Positions 44,984 to 54,325 of a DNA stretch of 64,000 nucleotides are shown here, piece by piece. Below the pieces are notes generated by a model. The model was not told the DNA's origin. It did not search any database and worked only from the letters and a program-made list of their open reading frames with translations. The position numbers were made by a program, and so were the translations under genes. Location: assembly GCA_945946665.1 (NCBI GenBank), contig CAMEWO010000006.1, positions 27,958 through 91,957 on the forward strand. Reading direction: 5' to 3'. The stretch comes from an uncultured Eubacterium sp. (lineage in GTDB: Bacteria > Bacillota > Clostridia > Lachnospirales > Lachnospiraceae). Each line of letters opens with the position of its first letter. Position 1 is the stretch's first letter.

Positions 44984-46240
44984 TTACATCCTGTTGTCTT
45001 TTAATATCTCAATATCATCAAATGTCCAGCTGTGAGGAACTCTTAAGACTCCCACATCGGTCACATTGGAAACCACCTCGAACCTCATGGCTTCCTTGTA
45101 GTAATCCACTGGATTGCCTTCACCCCACTCAATAGTCACATCTACCCAGTACTCTCCTGGAATGAGCATAACCTCATCAAGTTTTACCTGGTAATGTCCG
45201 TCCTTTTCAATATCGAAATTGTCGAATCTGTCTATTCTGGTATTCGTTCCATAACACCATAATCCGTCACTTCTGAATATTCCGAATCCGAATACACCAT
45301 CTGTAACCTTTTCCTTCACAGAATAACTTAGATCCAGGGTGATACTCTCACCTGTCTTGAAAGTTCTTTGCTCCTCCCCATTGCCGTTAAGCATCTTAAC
45401 TTCTGTAAACTGAACTCTCTTATCGCCATATCGTTTATTTCTTGCCCGTGCAGCCTTAGTCTCCTCCCGGATTCTGTCTTTTTCTGCCTGATCCATTCTC
45501 TCATTATTCATGTAATCAAGATAATGCAGGTGAACCTCCTTAGGCTCTCCTTCCATCTCAATCACACCATCCTTTATCCATATTGAGCGGTCACATATCT
45601 GCTCAATCTGTCCCAGAGAATGGGATACAATGACAATTGTAGTGCCTGCCGCCTTGATTTCGCGCAGCTTGTTAAAGCATTTTGCCTGGAAATTAGCATC
45701 ACCTACTGCAAGAATCTCATCAATAAGAAGAATGTCCGCATCCACATTAATTGCAACAGAAAATGCAAGGCGCATATACATACCTGAAGAATAAGTTCTT
45801 ACAGGATTATCTATGAATTCCTGCAGCTCTGAGAAATCAATTATATCCTGGAGTCTTGCATCAATTTCCTTCTTGGTCAATCCAAATATAGATGCATTGG
45901 TATAGATGTTCTCCCTTCCGCTCATATCAGGATGAAAGCCTGCTCCCAGCTCAATAAGGCTTGATACCCTTCCACACATCTCTATAGAACCACTGTTAGG
46001 ATATATTATTTTCGTCAGAAGCTTAAGTGTAGTACTCTTTCCACAGCCATTTTTTCCAATAAGACCTACTGCCTCCCCCTTCTTAATGGAAAAACTGATA
46101 TTGTCAAGAACAGTTCTGTTTTCATATTTATTTCTTTTCCAGAACAGAGCTCTCTCCTTTAATTCACTGCCCTTGTCGAAATAAACCTTAAATTGTTTGG
46201 TCAGGTTATTTACCTCAATTGCATTATCCTTATTTTTCAT
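44984..46240 (-). CDS. wzt: Polysaccharide ABC exporter ATPase with Wzt-type carboxyl domain
   Basis: 418 residues. Walker A GLIGKNGCGKSTTLKLL, signature VRTYSSGMYMRLAF and Walker B ADILLIDEILAVGD mark the ATPase (~1-245). Residues ~275-415 form a separate beta domain (VFGFGIFRSDGLWCYGTNTR) like the carboxyl domain of Wzt, which in Gram-negatives binds the capped end of the O-antigen before export. A charged linker (EKDRIREETKAARARNKRYG) joins them. It energises export by the permease encoded at 46329-47105. The extra domain suggests the glycan carries a recognised terminal mark. Confidence 0.93.
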   Translation of the reverse strand: MKNKDNAIEVNNLTKQFKVYFDKGSELKERALFWKRNKYENRTVLDNISFSIKKGEAVGLIGKNGCGKSTTLKLLTKIIYPNSGSIEMCGRVSSLIELGAGFHPDMSGRENIYTNASIFGLTKKEIDARLQDIIDFSELQEFIDNPVRTYSSGMYMRLAFSVAINVDADILLIDEILAVGDANFQAKCFNKLREIKAAGTTIVIVSHSLGQIEQICDRSIWIKDGVIEMEGEPKEVHLHYLDYMNNERMDQAEKDRIREETKAARARNKRYGDKRVQFTEVKMLNGNGEEQRTFKTGESITLDLSYSVKEKVTDGVFGFGIFRSDGLWCYGTNTRIDRFDNFDIEKDGHYQVKLDEVMLIPGEYWVDVTIEWGEGNPVDYYKEAMRFEVVSNVTDVGVLRVPHSWTFDDIEILKDNRM

Positions 46241-46328
46241 ACTGATTTTATCCTCATTTCTATGCGAATATTACATACCTCAATATGCACCTGTTTTTCT
46301 TCTCATGTTATACTTATTAACAAGGCTT

Positions 46329-47105
46329 CTAGAAATTCTCTGCAAAGCCCTTCTGAAGCTTGTTAAAGCACACAAATCCCAGAATTATGAATATAACCCC
46401 TATTCCCAGCACGTATAACAATGACATCATCTCCGGCACTTCCTTGTAGTACAGAATCTGTCTGTACATTTCAACTATTGGTGTCATTGGATTTGCCCTG
46501 AATATTGGCAGAGCCCAGTCAGGAACCATCTCGCTTCCATACATGACAGGTGTCATGTACTGGAGAGCCATTGTGACAATTCCAAGAATGTACTGGAGGT
46601 CTCTTAAGTAAACTGTCAGTGCAGCTACAATCATTGCAATGCCTAAGCACAATATGTATTCAACAATCATAACTACAGGAAGACATAACAAAGCCAGAGG
46701 ATTAATTCCTCTGCCGGATACAATAAGAACTGCAAATATAACTAAAAAGGTGAGAAGCATGTTGACAAATCCGCTTGTCACTGTTGCTATTGGCATTACC
46801 TCGCGGGGAAAATATATCTTCTTCACCATATCTTTCTCACGCAAGATTGAGGTAGAACCGTCCTGTATGCTGGATGCAAAGAACATCCATGGAACCAGGG
46901 CAACGAAAAGAAACAGATAATACTGCTCATAATTAGCCCTCATTATTATCTTGAACACCATGGTAAACACAAGAAGCTGAAGCAGTGGATTGATGAATGT
47001 CCATAAAAATCCCAGGACAGACCCCTTATATCTACCTCTTAAATCTCTCTTTACAAGGCTTATTATCATCTCCCTGTAGTCATACAATTCTTTTAAATGT
47101 TTCAC
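46329..47105 (-). CDS. wzm: Polysaccharide ABC exporter permease
   Basis: 258 residues if started at the GTG at 47105, which has GAGG at correct spacing; the ORF-track ATG at 47117 contains that ribosome site. Six membrane helices of the ABC-2 type, with the typical cytoplasmic start KRDLRGRYKGSVLGFLWTFI and NPLLQLLVFTMVF. It carries the lipid-linked polymer across the membrane with the ATPase downstream. Leader AAGAAATGAGGATTAAA is the motif seen before several other genes here. Confidence 0.93.
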   Translation of the reverse strand: MKHLKELYDYREMIISLVKRDLRGRYKGSVLGFLWTFINPLLQLLVFTMVFKIIMRANYEQYYLFLFVALVPWMFFASSIQDGSTSILREKDMVKKIYFPREVMPIATVTSGFVNMLLTFLVIFAVLIVSGRGINPLALLCLPVVMIVEYILCLGIAMIVAALTVYLRDLQYILGIVTMALQYMTPVMYGSEMVPDWALPIFRANPMTPIVEMYRQILYYKEVPEMMSLLYVLGIGVIFIILGFVCFNKLQKGFAENF

Positions 47106-47142
47106 TTTAATCCTCATTTCTTAAGCGCATCGCGTTATTTTC

Positions 47143-48402
47143 TTATCTAAGAATGTAGTCCATTCTGTTCTTTACAGTTTTGGCACTGTTTTCCACGGAA
47201 AGTTTTTCCTTTACATGTGCACAGGCATTAGATCTTATTATATCATAAAATCCCTTATCATCAAATAATCTTCTCATATAGCCTGCCGCCTGGTCTTTAT
47301 CTGCCTCTGCCCATCTGTACCCTTTCTTGAATGGCGGAATATCTTTATCAAGAGTAACCATCTCATAATCCACCATACAGGCACTGTCCTTATCCATAAA
47401 CTGTGTAGTAGCCGACCATCCTGTGGCTATTACTGGCGTTCCAACCACCATTGCCTCAGCGCAGGTAAGCCCAAACCCTTCTGCCCTATGCAGGGACACA
47501 TATACATCCACACATTTAATCAGGCTGTTAACCTCAGTTCTGGTCATATTCCTGTCAAGAAAATATATATTGTCATATCCTCTGGTAAGGTTTTTTATGT
47601 CTTCTATATCCTTATCACTGTTCTCTTTTAGTTTAACCACCAGTGCCACATCTTTTTCTTCCGGACTGAATGCTGCCTTAAAGCTTTCAATCACCTTGCC
47701 GGGATTCTTTCTTTCTGCGCAGCTTCCTCCGTCATACATCATAAGAAAGATGAATTTGTCACCTGGAAGTCCGAAGTACTCCCTTGAAAACCTTTCATCC
47801 ACTGGTGCCTTTACAGGATATGGCACAGTAACAACTGGTTTTCCGGTAAGCTTTGAGAATATCTTCTGTTCAAAGTCTGATGGTACCCACAGCTCATCAA
47901 CCAGATTTAACACAGGCATCCATTCTGAAGGAAAATCCTCCATCTCCCACAGCCAGAAACCAATATTATAGTGTCCATCGAAGACCTCTTTTCCTAAATC
48001 CATATAGGCTGATGCCATCTCGCTGGCATTGATATGGAATATATTAACGTTATACCTGAGGCAGTCTTCAATCTTATCATCACAGGAGTGGTCTGTCATA
48101 TTCATTCCCGGAGGGACATAATAATTATATATAAGATTAGGAACCCCAGCATTATCAAGAATTTCAGACACATATCTCATGCTCTGTCCCAGACCTGTGT
48201 CAACTCTTATGTCACCGATAAGATTAATCCCGTCAGGAAATTCACTCCTTGCAAAGCTACGGATATGGACTGAACCTATATTTTCTGCCTCTCTGTTAAG
48301 CACCCCTGCCTTAATCCTTGAAAGCATGCTCTGTGGTATACATTTTTTAAGAAGGGGGCGCATCCTTTCCCCTGCATTAAGTATTGCCTTGGAAATACTC
48401 AT
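47143..48402 (-). CDS. GT4-like glycosyltransferase with amino-terminal extension
   Basis: 419 residues, overlapping the upstream GT4 as ATGA. An extension of ~50 residues precedes INLIGDIRVDTGLGQSMRYV, the start of the GT-B fold. NIGFWLWEMEDFPSEW and VDELWVPSDFEQKIF mark a subfamily found in capsule and rhamnan loci. E-x7-E lies in AEGFGLTCAEAMVVG. Cytoplasmic glycan assembly; donor unknown. Confidence 0.88.
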   Translation of the reverse strand: MSISKAILNAGERMRPLLKKCIPQSMLSRIKAGVLNREAENIGSVHIRSFARSEFPDGINLIGDIRVDTGLGQSMRYVSEILDNAGVPNLIYNYYVPPGMNMTDHSCDDKIEDCLRYNVNIFHINASEMASAYMDLGKEVFDGHYNIGFWLWEMEDFPSEWMPVLNLVDELWVPSDFEQKIFSKLTGKPVVTVPYPVKAPVDERFSREYFGLPGDKFIFLMMYDGGSCAERKNPGKVIESFKAAFSPEEKDVALVVKLKENSDKDIEDIKNLTRGYDNIYFLDRNMTRTEVNSLIKCVDVYVSLHRAEGFGLTCAEAMVVGTPVIATGWSATTQFMDKDSACMVDYEMVTLDKDIPPFKKGYRWAEADKDQAAGYMRRLFDDKGFYDIIRSNACAHVKEKLSVENSAKTVKNRMDYILR

Positions 48403-49490
48403 ATCTTCTGCTCCATAATAAAATCATGTACCGTCTTACCCAGCTTCTGCGGACTGAAACGGCTTACAGTATTCCTGTATGCAGATTCATCCACCCAGGG
48501 ATTGTAATTATTAAGCATTGCTGCCAGATTGTCAATCTGTTCTTTTTCCCCGCAGTCAATGTCAAATGTGTTAATACTGCCATCTGTAATCTCCTGGAAT
48601 ATAGGAAGATTGCTGGCAATTATAGGCTTATTGAACTTCATTACCTCTATTACAGGCATTCCAAATCCTTCCGCCTTGGAAGGGAACACGAATGCCGACA
48701 TGGAAGCATACAGCTCATGTTTCTTATCGTGGGTTACATAATCAAGGTATATTATATTGCTGTCCCTGGCCATGGCTTCCTGAAGCTGTGTTCTTATGTC
48801 CTCTTCCTGCATCTTGCCTGCAAGAACCAGCTTTTTGGTTCCTCCATTATCCCTGTACTTCTGGAATCCTTTAAGAAGCAGGTCAACACCTTTACGCTTC
48901 TCCATATTACCTACATACAGGAAGAAATCCTTATCAGAATTCTCCCAGGTTTTCTTAAGGGGATTAGCAATAATATAGCCGTTACAATTAGGAATATTAC
49001 GGCTTACAGGAAAATATTTTTCCGTTGTAAGTTTTGTCTGCATGGAATTATACAGAATCATATCCGTTTCCTTCAATGTCTTTGAAAGTCCATGCTTAAA
49101 ATACAGGCTGTAAACCTTTCCAAAATACTGCACATACTCAATAGGGAACATGTCATGGACAGTTATCATAATCCTGAAATTCCCTTTAAGCTTTACAGGA
49201 ATAACAGTATTAACCTCCCAGAATATGTCTGGTTTAATTCTGCTAAGCTCCCTCTGCACAAATGAAAAATAAGAATACACACCAACACTTTTATATATCT
49301 TTTTCCCCTGTGTAACCACTGGTATTCCCATTTTCTCAAAGTTTCGTATATACTCACTCTCTGCCACATCTGACAAAAGATAAAACTCTAAGTCATCATA
49401 CTTTATCAGCTGGTTTAAAAAATCATTGAGATACATGCCCACGCCGCTGGGTCTGCTACCCATGGTTCTGGCATCAATAGCTATCTTCAT
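48399..49490 (-). CDS. GT4 family glycosyltransferase
   Basis: 363 residues. IAIDARTMGSRPSGVGMYLN is the typical start of mannosyltransferase-like GT4s. Donor domain: DFFLYVGNMEKRKGVDLLLK, and E-x7-E in AEGFGMPVIEVMKFNKP. Stop and next start overlap as ATGA, so it is translationally coupled to the following GT. Donor unknown. Confidence 0.92.
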   Translation of the reverse strand: MKIAIDARTMGSRPSGVGMYLNDFLNQLIKYDDLEFYLLSDVAESEYIRNFEKMGIPVVTQGKKIYKSVGVYSYFSFVQRELSRIKPDIFWEVNTVIPVKLKGNFRIMITVHDMFPIEYVQYFGKVYSLYFKHGLSKTLKETDMILYNSMQTKLTTEKYFPVSRNIPNCNGYIIANPLKKTWENSDKDFFLYVGNMEKRKGVDLLLKGFQKYRDNGGTKKLVLAGKMQEEDIRTQLQEAMARDSNIIYLDYVTHDKKHELYASMSAFVFPSKAEGFGMPVIEVMKFNKPIIASNLPIFQEITDGSINTFDIDCGEKEQIDNLAAMLNNYNPWVDESAYRNTVSRFSPQKLGKTVHDFIMEQKI

Positions 49491-49516
49491 ACAGCCACAG
49501 CCTCCAAATCAACACT

Positions 49517-50605
49517 TCATTGGACACACTGGTCCAGACATTTACATAACTTACTGGCAGAATCTGTCCAGGAATGGCTGTTAAGCACACGAGCCACAGC
49601 TTCCTCATCCTGCTTCCATCCACTAACCAGCTCATCAATATTTATGTATGGGTCTTTACAATCCACATACCTGGCACTGTCCCCATAAACTTCATGAAGC
49701 ACAGGAATATCGCCAAGAATAATCCTGGCACCCATACACAATGCCTCCATTGGAGGTATTCCAAATCCCTCAAAGGTTGATGGGAACAAAAATGCCTTAC
49801 AGTACTTCATTAATGCCTTTGCCGTATTATCTGACACATACCCCACGTAGACAATGTTCTTCTGCTTATCAATAGCTGTCCTGTCTCCCAGCGCCTTTCC
49901 TGATATTACATATGTTGCCTGTGGGTTCTTCTTTGCATTCTCAAGAATCCACCTTAAATTCTTATTAGGTGCCAGAGAAGCAAGATAAAAATAATACTGG
50001 CCTCTCTTAATCCTTGATGCATACTGGTCAAATATCAGTTCATCAGTCTTACCTGTATCAAAATGCTGCCATCCATTTCCCGCTACTGTAATGTCCGGAT
50101 TCTTCAATCTATAATGTGAAAGAATCTCCTGCTTGGAGAATTCACTTACCGTAAGTACTGCGTCTGCCTTGCCAAAAGCCTTTCTGTACATAAGCCTGCG
50201 GAACAGTATCTCATGCCAGTCTCCCGGCTCATTAAAATATTCCGGATGGGTTCTGAAAGCAATATCGTGAACTACGGCAATTCCGTCTTTCATGAGAAGA
50301 GAAACCTCATTACACAGATACACAGGCTTTGCCTTCTGTGACTTCACATATCTGTTGAATGTGAACTGGTCCCATTTTCTCCCTGCTGTGCCTTCAATCA
50401 CCACAATCTTAATGTTATTGTACATTGCCTGGTATTTTTCAGGAAAGACAGAAGTTCTCTCTGAATCAATGGAAGGCATTACAATCTCAACTTCATATGG
50501 CTTGTCTTTAATTAATTCATCCAGCTTACGTGTTATTTCCCTTGCATACCGCTGCACTCCCAGCACCGGTCCATACAGGAAATTACCATTAATCACGTAT
50601 TTCAT
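49517..50605 (-). CDS. GT4 family glycosyltransferase
   Basis: 362 residues from the ATG at 50605 (AGGGAGTGATGGGT before it), beginning MKYVINGNFLYGPVLGVQRY. AVVHDIAFRTHPEYF, VAGNGWQHF and E-x7-E in FEGFGIPPMEAL follow. Paralogue of 43921-44952. It lies directly after the dehydratase gene in the operon, so it may act early in chain assembly (inference). Donor unknown. Confidence 0.92.
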   Translation of the reverse strand: MKYVINGNFLYGPVLGVQRYAREITRKLDELIKDKPYEVEIVMPSIDSERTSVFPEKYQAMYNNIKIVVIEGTAGRKWDQFTFNRYVKSQKAKPVYLCNEVSLLMKDGIAVVHDIAFRTHPEYFNEPGDWHEILFRRLMYRKAFGKADAVLTVSEFSKQEILSHYRLKNPDITVAGNGWQHFDTGKTDELIFDQYASRIKRGQYYFYLASLAPNKNLRWILENAKKNPQATYVISGKALGDRTAIDKQKNIVYVGYVSDNTAKALMKYCKAFLFPSTFEGFGIPPMEALCMGARIILGDIPVLHEVYGDSARYVDCKDPYINIDELVSGWKQDEEAVARVLNSHSWTDSASKLCKCLDQCVQ

Positions 50606-50628
50606 ACCCATCACTCCCTGCATTACAT

Positions 50629-52491
50629 TTACATCTTTGGTTTATAAGTAGGTACAATTTCCTTAATGCATTCTCTTATATCATCCTGATCCTCAGAATA
50701 TGCAGTTTCTTTAAGCTTAACAAGCTTTTCCTCGAAATGTTCTTTATCGAATTCAATAGGCTTTCCTATGTGAATCATCTTGTTGGCAGTATCCTGAAGT
50801 CCTTCCTCATCCATAAGAAGTTCCTCGTACAGCTTCTCCCCGGGACGAAGTCCGGTATATTTTATCTCCATATTAACGCCCAGGGTATATCCTGAAAGAC
50901 GTATAAGGTTTTTCGCCAGATCATCAATTTTAACAGGCTCTCCCATATCAAGTATAAATATCTCCCCGCCCTTTGCGTAGGCTCCTGCCTGTATTACAAG
51001 AGAAACAGCTTCCGGTATTGTCATGAAGTATCTGATAATATCCGGATGGGTTACAGTAACAGGGCCTCCTGCCGCAATCTGTTCCTTGAACAGCGGAATT
51101 ACAGAACCATTACTTCCCAGCACATTGCCGAATCTTACAGCCACGAATTCTGTAGATGACTTCTCATTAAAATACTGGATAATCATCTCACATATTCTCT
51201 TGGTGGCTCCCATAACATTAGTTGGATTAACTGCCTTGTCTGTGCTTATCATTACAAATCTCTTAACATGGTATTTATCAGCGGCATTGGCTACATTCCA
51301 TGTTCCAATTACATTATTCTTTACCGCCTCATTAGGGCTGTCCTCCATAAGGGGAACATGCTTATGGGCTGCTGCATGATACACAATATCCGGCTTGAAA
51401 TTCTCAAATATCCATTCCAGTCTGCTTACATTTCTCACTGAACCGATTAAAGTAACCACATCAGCCTGTGGGTAGTCTCTCTTTAATTCCTGCTGGATAT
51501 CATAGGCATTGTTCTCATATATATCAAATATAATCAGCCTCTTAATTCCATGCTTAACAAGCTGCCTGCACAACTCCGAACCAATTGAACCGCCGCCTCC
51601 GGTAACAAGAATTGTCTTTCCTGACACATATCCCATAATAGACTCCAGGTCTACATTAATAGGGTCACGTCCAAGAAGGTCAGTTACATCAACATTTCTG
51701 ATGTCATTAACATTAATCTCACCATCCATCATCTGATATACACCAGGAATGATTTTCAGGTTACATGGAGTTTCCTTACATATGTTAAGAATTTCTCTCT
51801 TTGTCTGTGTAGACGCAGAAGGAATTGCAAATATAATTTCATCCACATCGTAATATCTGGCGTACTGCTTAATGGTATCCCTGTTTCCCACAACCTTAAC
51901 GCCTCTGATGAATTTGCCGATTTTCTGTGGGTCATCATCAATAATGGCAACAACTTTGGAATTATCCAGATACCTTGAGTTGAATATCTCTCTCATCAGT
52001 ACGTTTGTAGCCTCACCGGCACCAATAATCATAATATTTATCTGCTCAGAGGTATGCCTGTAATTCTGTATAAGCGTTCTTATGATTCTGTACATAAAAC
52101 GGCTTGTACACATGGCAACTGTCATAAATACCCCGGCAGTAAAATAACATGATCTTGGAAGCATTTTACCGCTTATGGCTGTCATGGCAAGATATGCCAC
52201 ATCTGCCACAACACAGGCCTCCACAATCTTATACAGCTCCGCAATACTGGCATACTGCCACAGACTGTGGTACATCCTGAATACCCAGAATATTATCAGA
52301 GTCATTATTGTAAAAATCAACCATGTATCTTTCACATTATCAATATACTGAGGCTCAATTGATGCAATATTTACATCAAAACGCATAACCAGTGCCAGCA
52401 GCACACATCCGTTAATCAGTATGATATCTGTAATTATAAGAAAAACACGTCTTATTAAAAGCTGTAGTTTATCCCTTTTTGTCTCTTCCAT
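50629..52491 (-). CDS. Membrane-bound UDP-sugar 4,6-dehydratase (CapD/PglF/FlaA1 type)
   Basis: 620 residues. Four amino-terminal membrane helices and a CoA-binding-like domain (INIMIIGAGEATNVLMREIF) precede the SDR domain. The SDR domain holds ILVTGGGGSIGSELCRQLVK, YHAAAHKHVPLME and the PglF-type active site STDKAVNPTNVMGATKR, with methionine where classical SDRs have tyrosine. Relatives convert UDP-GlcNAc to UDP-4-keto-6-deoxy-GlcNAc. Its ATG overlaps the GT2 stop as TAATG. With the DegT aminotransferase and phosphoglycosyl transferase upstream it gives a route to a UDP-4-amino-4,6-dideoxy-HexNAc initiating sugar. Confidence 0.92.
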   Translation of the reverse strand: MEETKRDKLQLLIRRVFLIITDIILINGCVLLALVMRFDVNIASIEPQYIDNVKDTWLIFTIMTLIIFWVFRMYHSLWQYASIAELYKIVEACVVADVAYLAMTAISGKMLPRSCYFTAGVFMTVAMCTSRFMYRIIRTLIQNYRHTSEQINIMIIGAGEATNVLMREIFNSRYLDNSKVVAIIDDDPQKIGKFIRGVKVVGNRDTIKQYARYYDVDEIIFAIPSASTQTKREILNICKETPCNLKIIPGVYQMMDGEINVNDIRNVDVTDLLGRDPINVDLESIMGYVSGKTILVTGGGGSIGSELCRQLVKHGIKRLIIFDIYENNAYDIQQELKRDYPQADVVTLIGSVRNVSRLEWIFENFKPDIVYHAAAHKHVPLMEDSPNEAVKNNVIGTWNVANAADKYHVKRFVMISTDKAVNPTNVMGATKRICEMIIQYFNEKSSTEFVAVRFGNVLGSNGSVIPLFKEQIAAGGPVTVTHPDIIRYFMTIPEAVSLVIQAGAYAKGGEIFILDMGEPVKIDDLAKNLIRLSGYTLGVNMEIKYTGLRPGEKLYEELLMDEEGLQDTANKMIHIGKPIEFDKEHFEEKLVKLKETAYSEDQDDIRECIKEIVPTYKPKM

Positions 52492-53564
52492 TATCTGGAC
52501 TCCTTTTTCAATATTCCTGCAACGGTTCCAATTCCGTAGCTAAGGTGCAGCAAAAGAAACAGGCCTGGTAAAGCTGCATTAGTTTTATTTCTCTTATCAC
52601 CGGCTTTTACTGATGCCATCACTGACATTACTGCTGCCAGTACTCCATAGGCTCCCCACATTATACCTGTGAGAAGATTAACTGTCTTCATTATTCCATC
52701 CAGTGCTTTTCCGAAGAATTTCTTTATCAGCGAGCATTTCCTGGCAAGTTTCACAACTGCCATAGTTATCCCTGATAATCCAATGGCACTTACAAATGCA
52801 AATGGCACAAAATGATATACTGACAGGCACTCCGGACACACCTTTGATGTGACTCCAATCCAGTATCCATTGGCATATTTCTGTTTAAGCATCTTTGGAA
52901 GGCTACTTCTAATATGCTGGTATGAGATTATCTGTGGGTCAAAACAGATTTTGAATCCTGCTTCTCTCATCCGGTAATGAATCTCATTATCTTCTGTCCT
53001 GACAAGATTCTCATTAAATCCCCCTACTGTGTCGAACACCTTTCTCCTGTATGCCCCATGAAACACTGATTTAACATATGTTTTACCTGGATTATTCCTG
53101 TAAGGGGCTATACCTGAACCAAACATGCTGTTTTCTGCAAGAAGCAGCGTTTCCTTCCATGGCGTTGATTCATCAAGAATTGCAGGTCTTTGTCCTCCAC
53201 ATATATCTTCCCCGGATTCCAGCACAGCAATATTCTTACTTACGAAATCCTCTGGAATCTCTGCATGGGCATCCACCTTAATAATAACCTCTGAGGTGTA
53301 GTGCGCCAGTGCCACATTCCACCCGCTTGGAAGATTCCTCTTAGGATTGTCCAAAACCATTACTCTCTTAAATGGGTTGGCACTGTCTTCGTTCTCCTTT
53401 GCAAACTGTTCCATAACAGCCTTGGTATTATCTGTGGAAGCACCATCTACAAGAATAACTTCACAGAGATTATGACCATAATCCTGTTTTCTGATACAGT
53501 CCAATATGATATTAATTGATTTTTCTTCATTGTATGCAATTACACATATAGTACAGCTAAGCAT
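52491..53564 (-). CDS. GT2 family glycosyltransferase with carboxyl membrane helices
   Basis: 357 residues. GT-A motifs: TICVIAYNEEKSINIILDCI, EVILVDGASTDNTKAVME, IKVDAHAEIPEDF and RTEDNEIHYRMREAG. The end (~245-350) has about three hydrophobic segments (VPFAFVSAIGLSGITMAVV), as in ExoA-like enzymes that extend lipid-linked oligosaccharides. Positioned between the phosphoglycosyl transferase and dehydratase genes, it may add the second sugar (inference). Confidence 0.9.
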   Translation of the reverse strand: MLSCTICVIAYNEEKSINIILDCIRKQDYGHNLCEVILVDGASTDNTKAVMEQFAKENEDSANPFKRVMVLDNPKRNLPSGWNVALAHYTSEVIIKVDAHAEIPEDFVSKNIAVLESGEDICGGQRPAILDESTPWKETLLLAENSMFGSGIAPYRNNPGKTYVKSVFHGAYRRKVFDTVGGFNENLVRTEDNEIHYRMREAGFKICFDPQIISYQHIRSSLPKMLKQKYANGYWIGVTSKVCPECLSVYHFVPFAFVSAIGLSGITMAVVKLARKCSLIKKFFGKALDGIMKTVNLLTGIMWGAYGVLAAVMSVMASVKAGDKRNKTNAALPGLFLLLHLSYGIGTVAGILKKESR

Positions 53565-53580
53565 ATTCTCTCTCCAAAAT

Positions 53581-54267
53581 CTACTTTAAAACTGAAACAA
53601 AGGTATTCCACATTACAGTCATATCTTCCCTTACCCCGAACCTTCTTAAGCTCTCAAGATTATATTTCATCTTAACAGGAAGAATCTCATTTACATATAC
53701 CTTATCCGCGTCCTTCGCATCCTTTAACAGCTTGTCCTCATCCTTGTAGGCTATACTTGTCCTTGAGGTAAGACCTGCTGGAAGCAGAAGTGTGGCATAC
53801 ATCTCACCAGAATATTCCTTAACATATTTCACAACCTCCGGTCTTGTCCCAACCAGGGTCATGTCACCAGCCAGTATATTAAAAAGCTGTGGAAATTCAT
53901 CCAGCCTGTATTTTCTAAGAAGCTTTCCAACCCTGGTGATTCTTGAATCATTATTAACAGTTACCTGGCTTCCCAGCTGTGAAGCATTGTCCACCATGGT
54001 ACGGAATTTATATATCTTAAATATCTTTCCATACTGTGTCACTCTCTCCTGCCTGAAAAAGACTGGCCCCTGGGAATCCGTTTTAATCATAAGGGCAATT
54101 ATTCCCATTGGTATTAATAATATTGCAAGAAGCACCAATGAAACGCATATGTCCATCACTCTTTTTACCTTAAACCATCCGGAATGGCGGACAATGATAT
54201 TATAATAACGCCTTACTTCCCTGGTTCTCATTTTCTCAGGAAGTTCTTCCCATTTTCTAAGCTTCAT
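53581..54267 (-). CDS. Initiating phosphoglycosyl transferase (bacterial sugar transferase, PglC-like)
   Basis: 228 residues, the small monotopic form. AGAAATGAGGATTAT precedes the ATG. A reentrant membrane segment (VMDICVSLVLLAILLIPMGI) is followed by PVFFRQERVTQYGKIFKIYK, the catalytic Asp-Glu of KYRLDEFPQLFNILAGDM and LVGTRPEVVKYV. It transfers a sugar-1-phosphate from a UDP sugar to undecaprenyl phosphate, starting the glycan. The neighbouring dehydratase and aminotransferase suggest that the first sugar is a 4-amino-4,6-dideoxy-HexNAc, as in Bacteroides fragilis PSA or Campylobacter systems. Confidence 0.94.
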   Translation of the reverse strand: MKLRKWEELPEKMRTREVRRYYNIIVRHSGWFKVKRVMDICVSLVLLAILLIPMGIIALMIKTDSQGPVFFRQERVTQYGKIFKIYKFRTMVDNASQLGSQVTVNNDSRITRVGKLLRKYRLDEFPQLFNILAGDMTLVGTRPEVVKYVKEYSGEMYATLLLPAGLTSRTSIAYKDEDKLLKDAKDADKVYVNEILPVKMKYNLESLRRFGVREDMTVMWNTFVSVLK

Positions 54268-54325
54268 ATAATCCTCATTTCTCAGGGTTTATCCCACCCA
54301 GTATTAACGCATCTTCCAATCAATC

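Noticed and set aside
48384-49085. Plus-strand ORF of 233 residues
   Set aside because: Fully antisense to the well-supported GT4 genes at 47143-49490, with no ribosome site and an unnatural composition.
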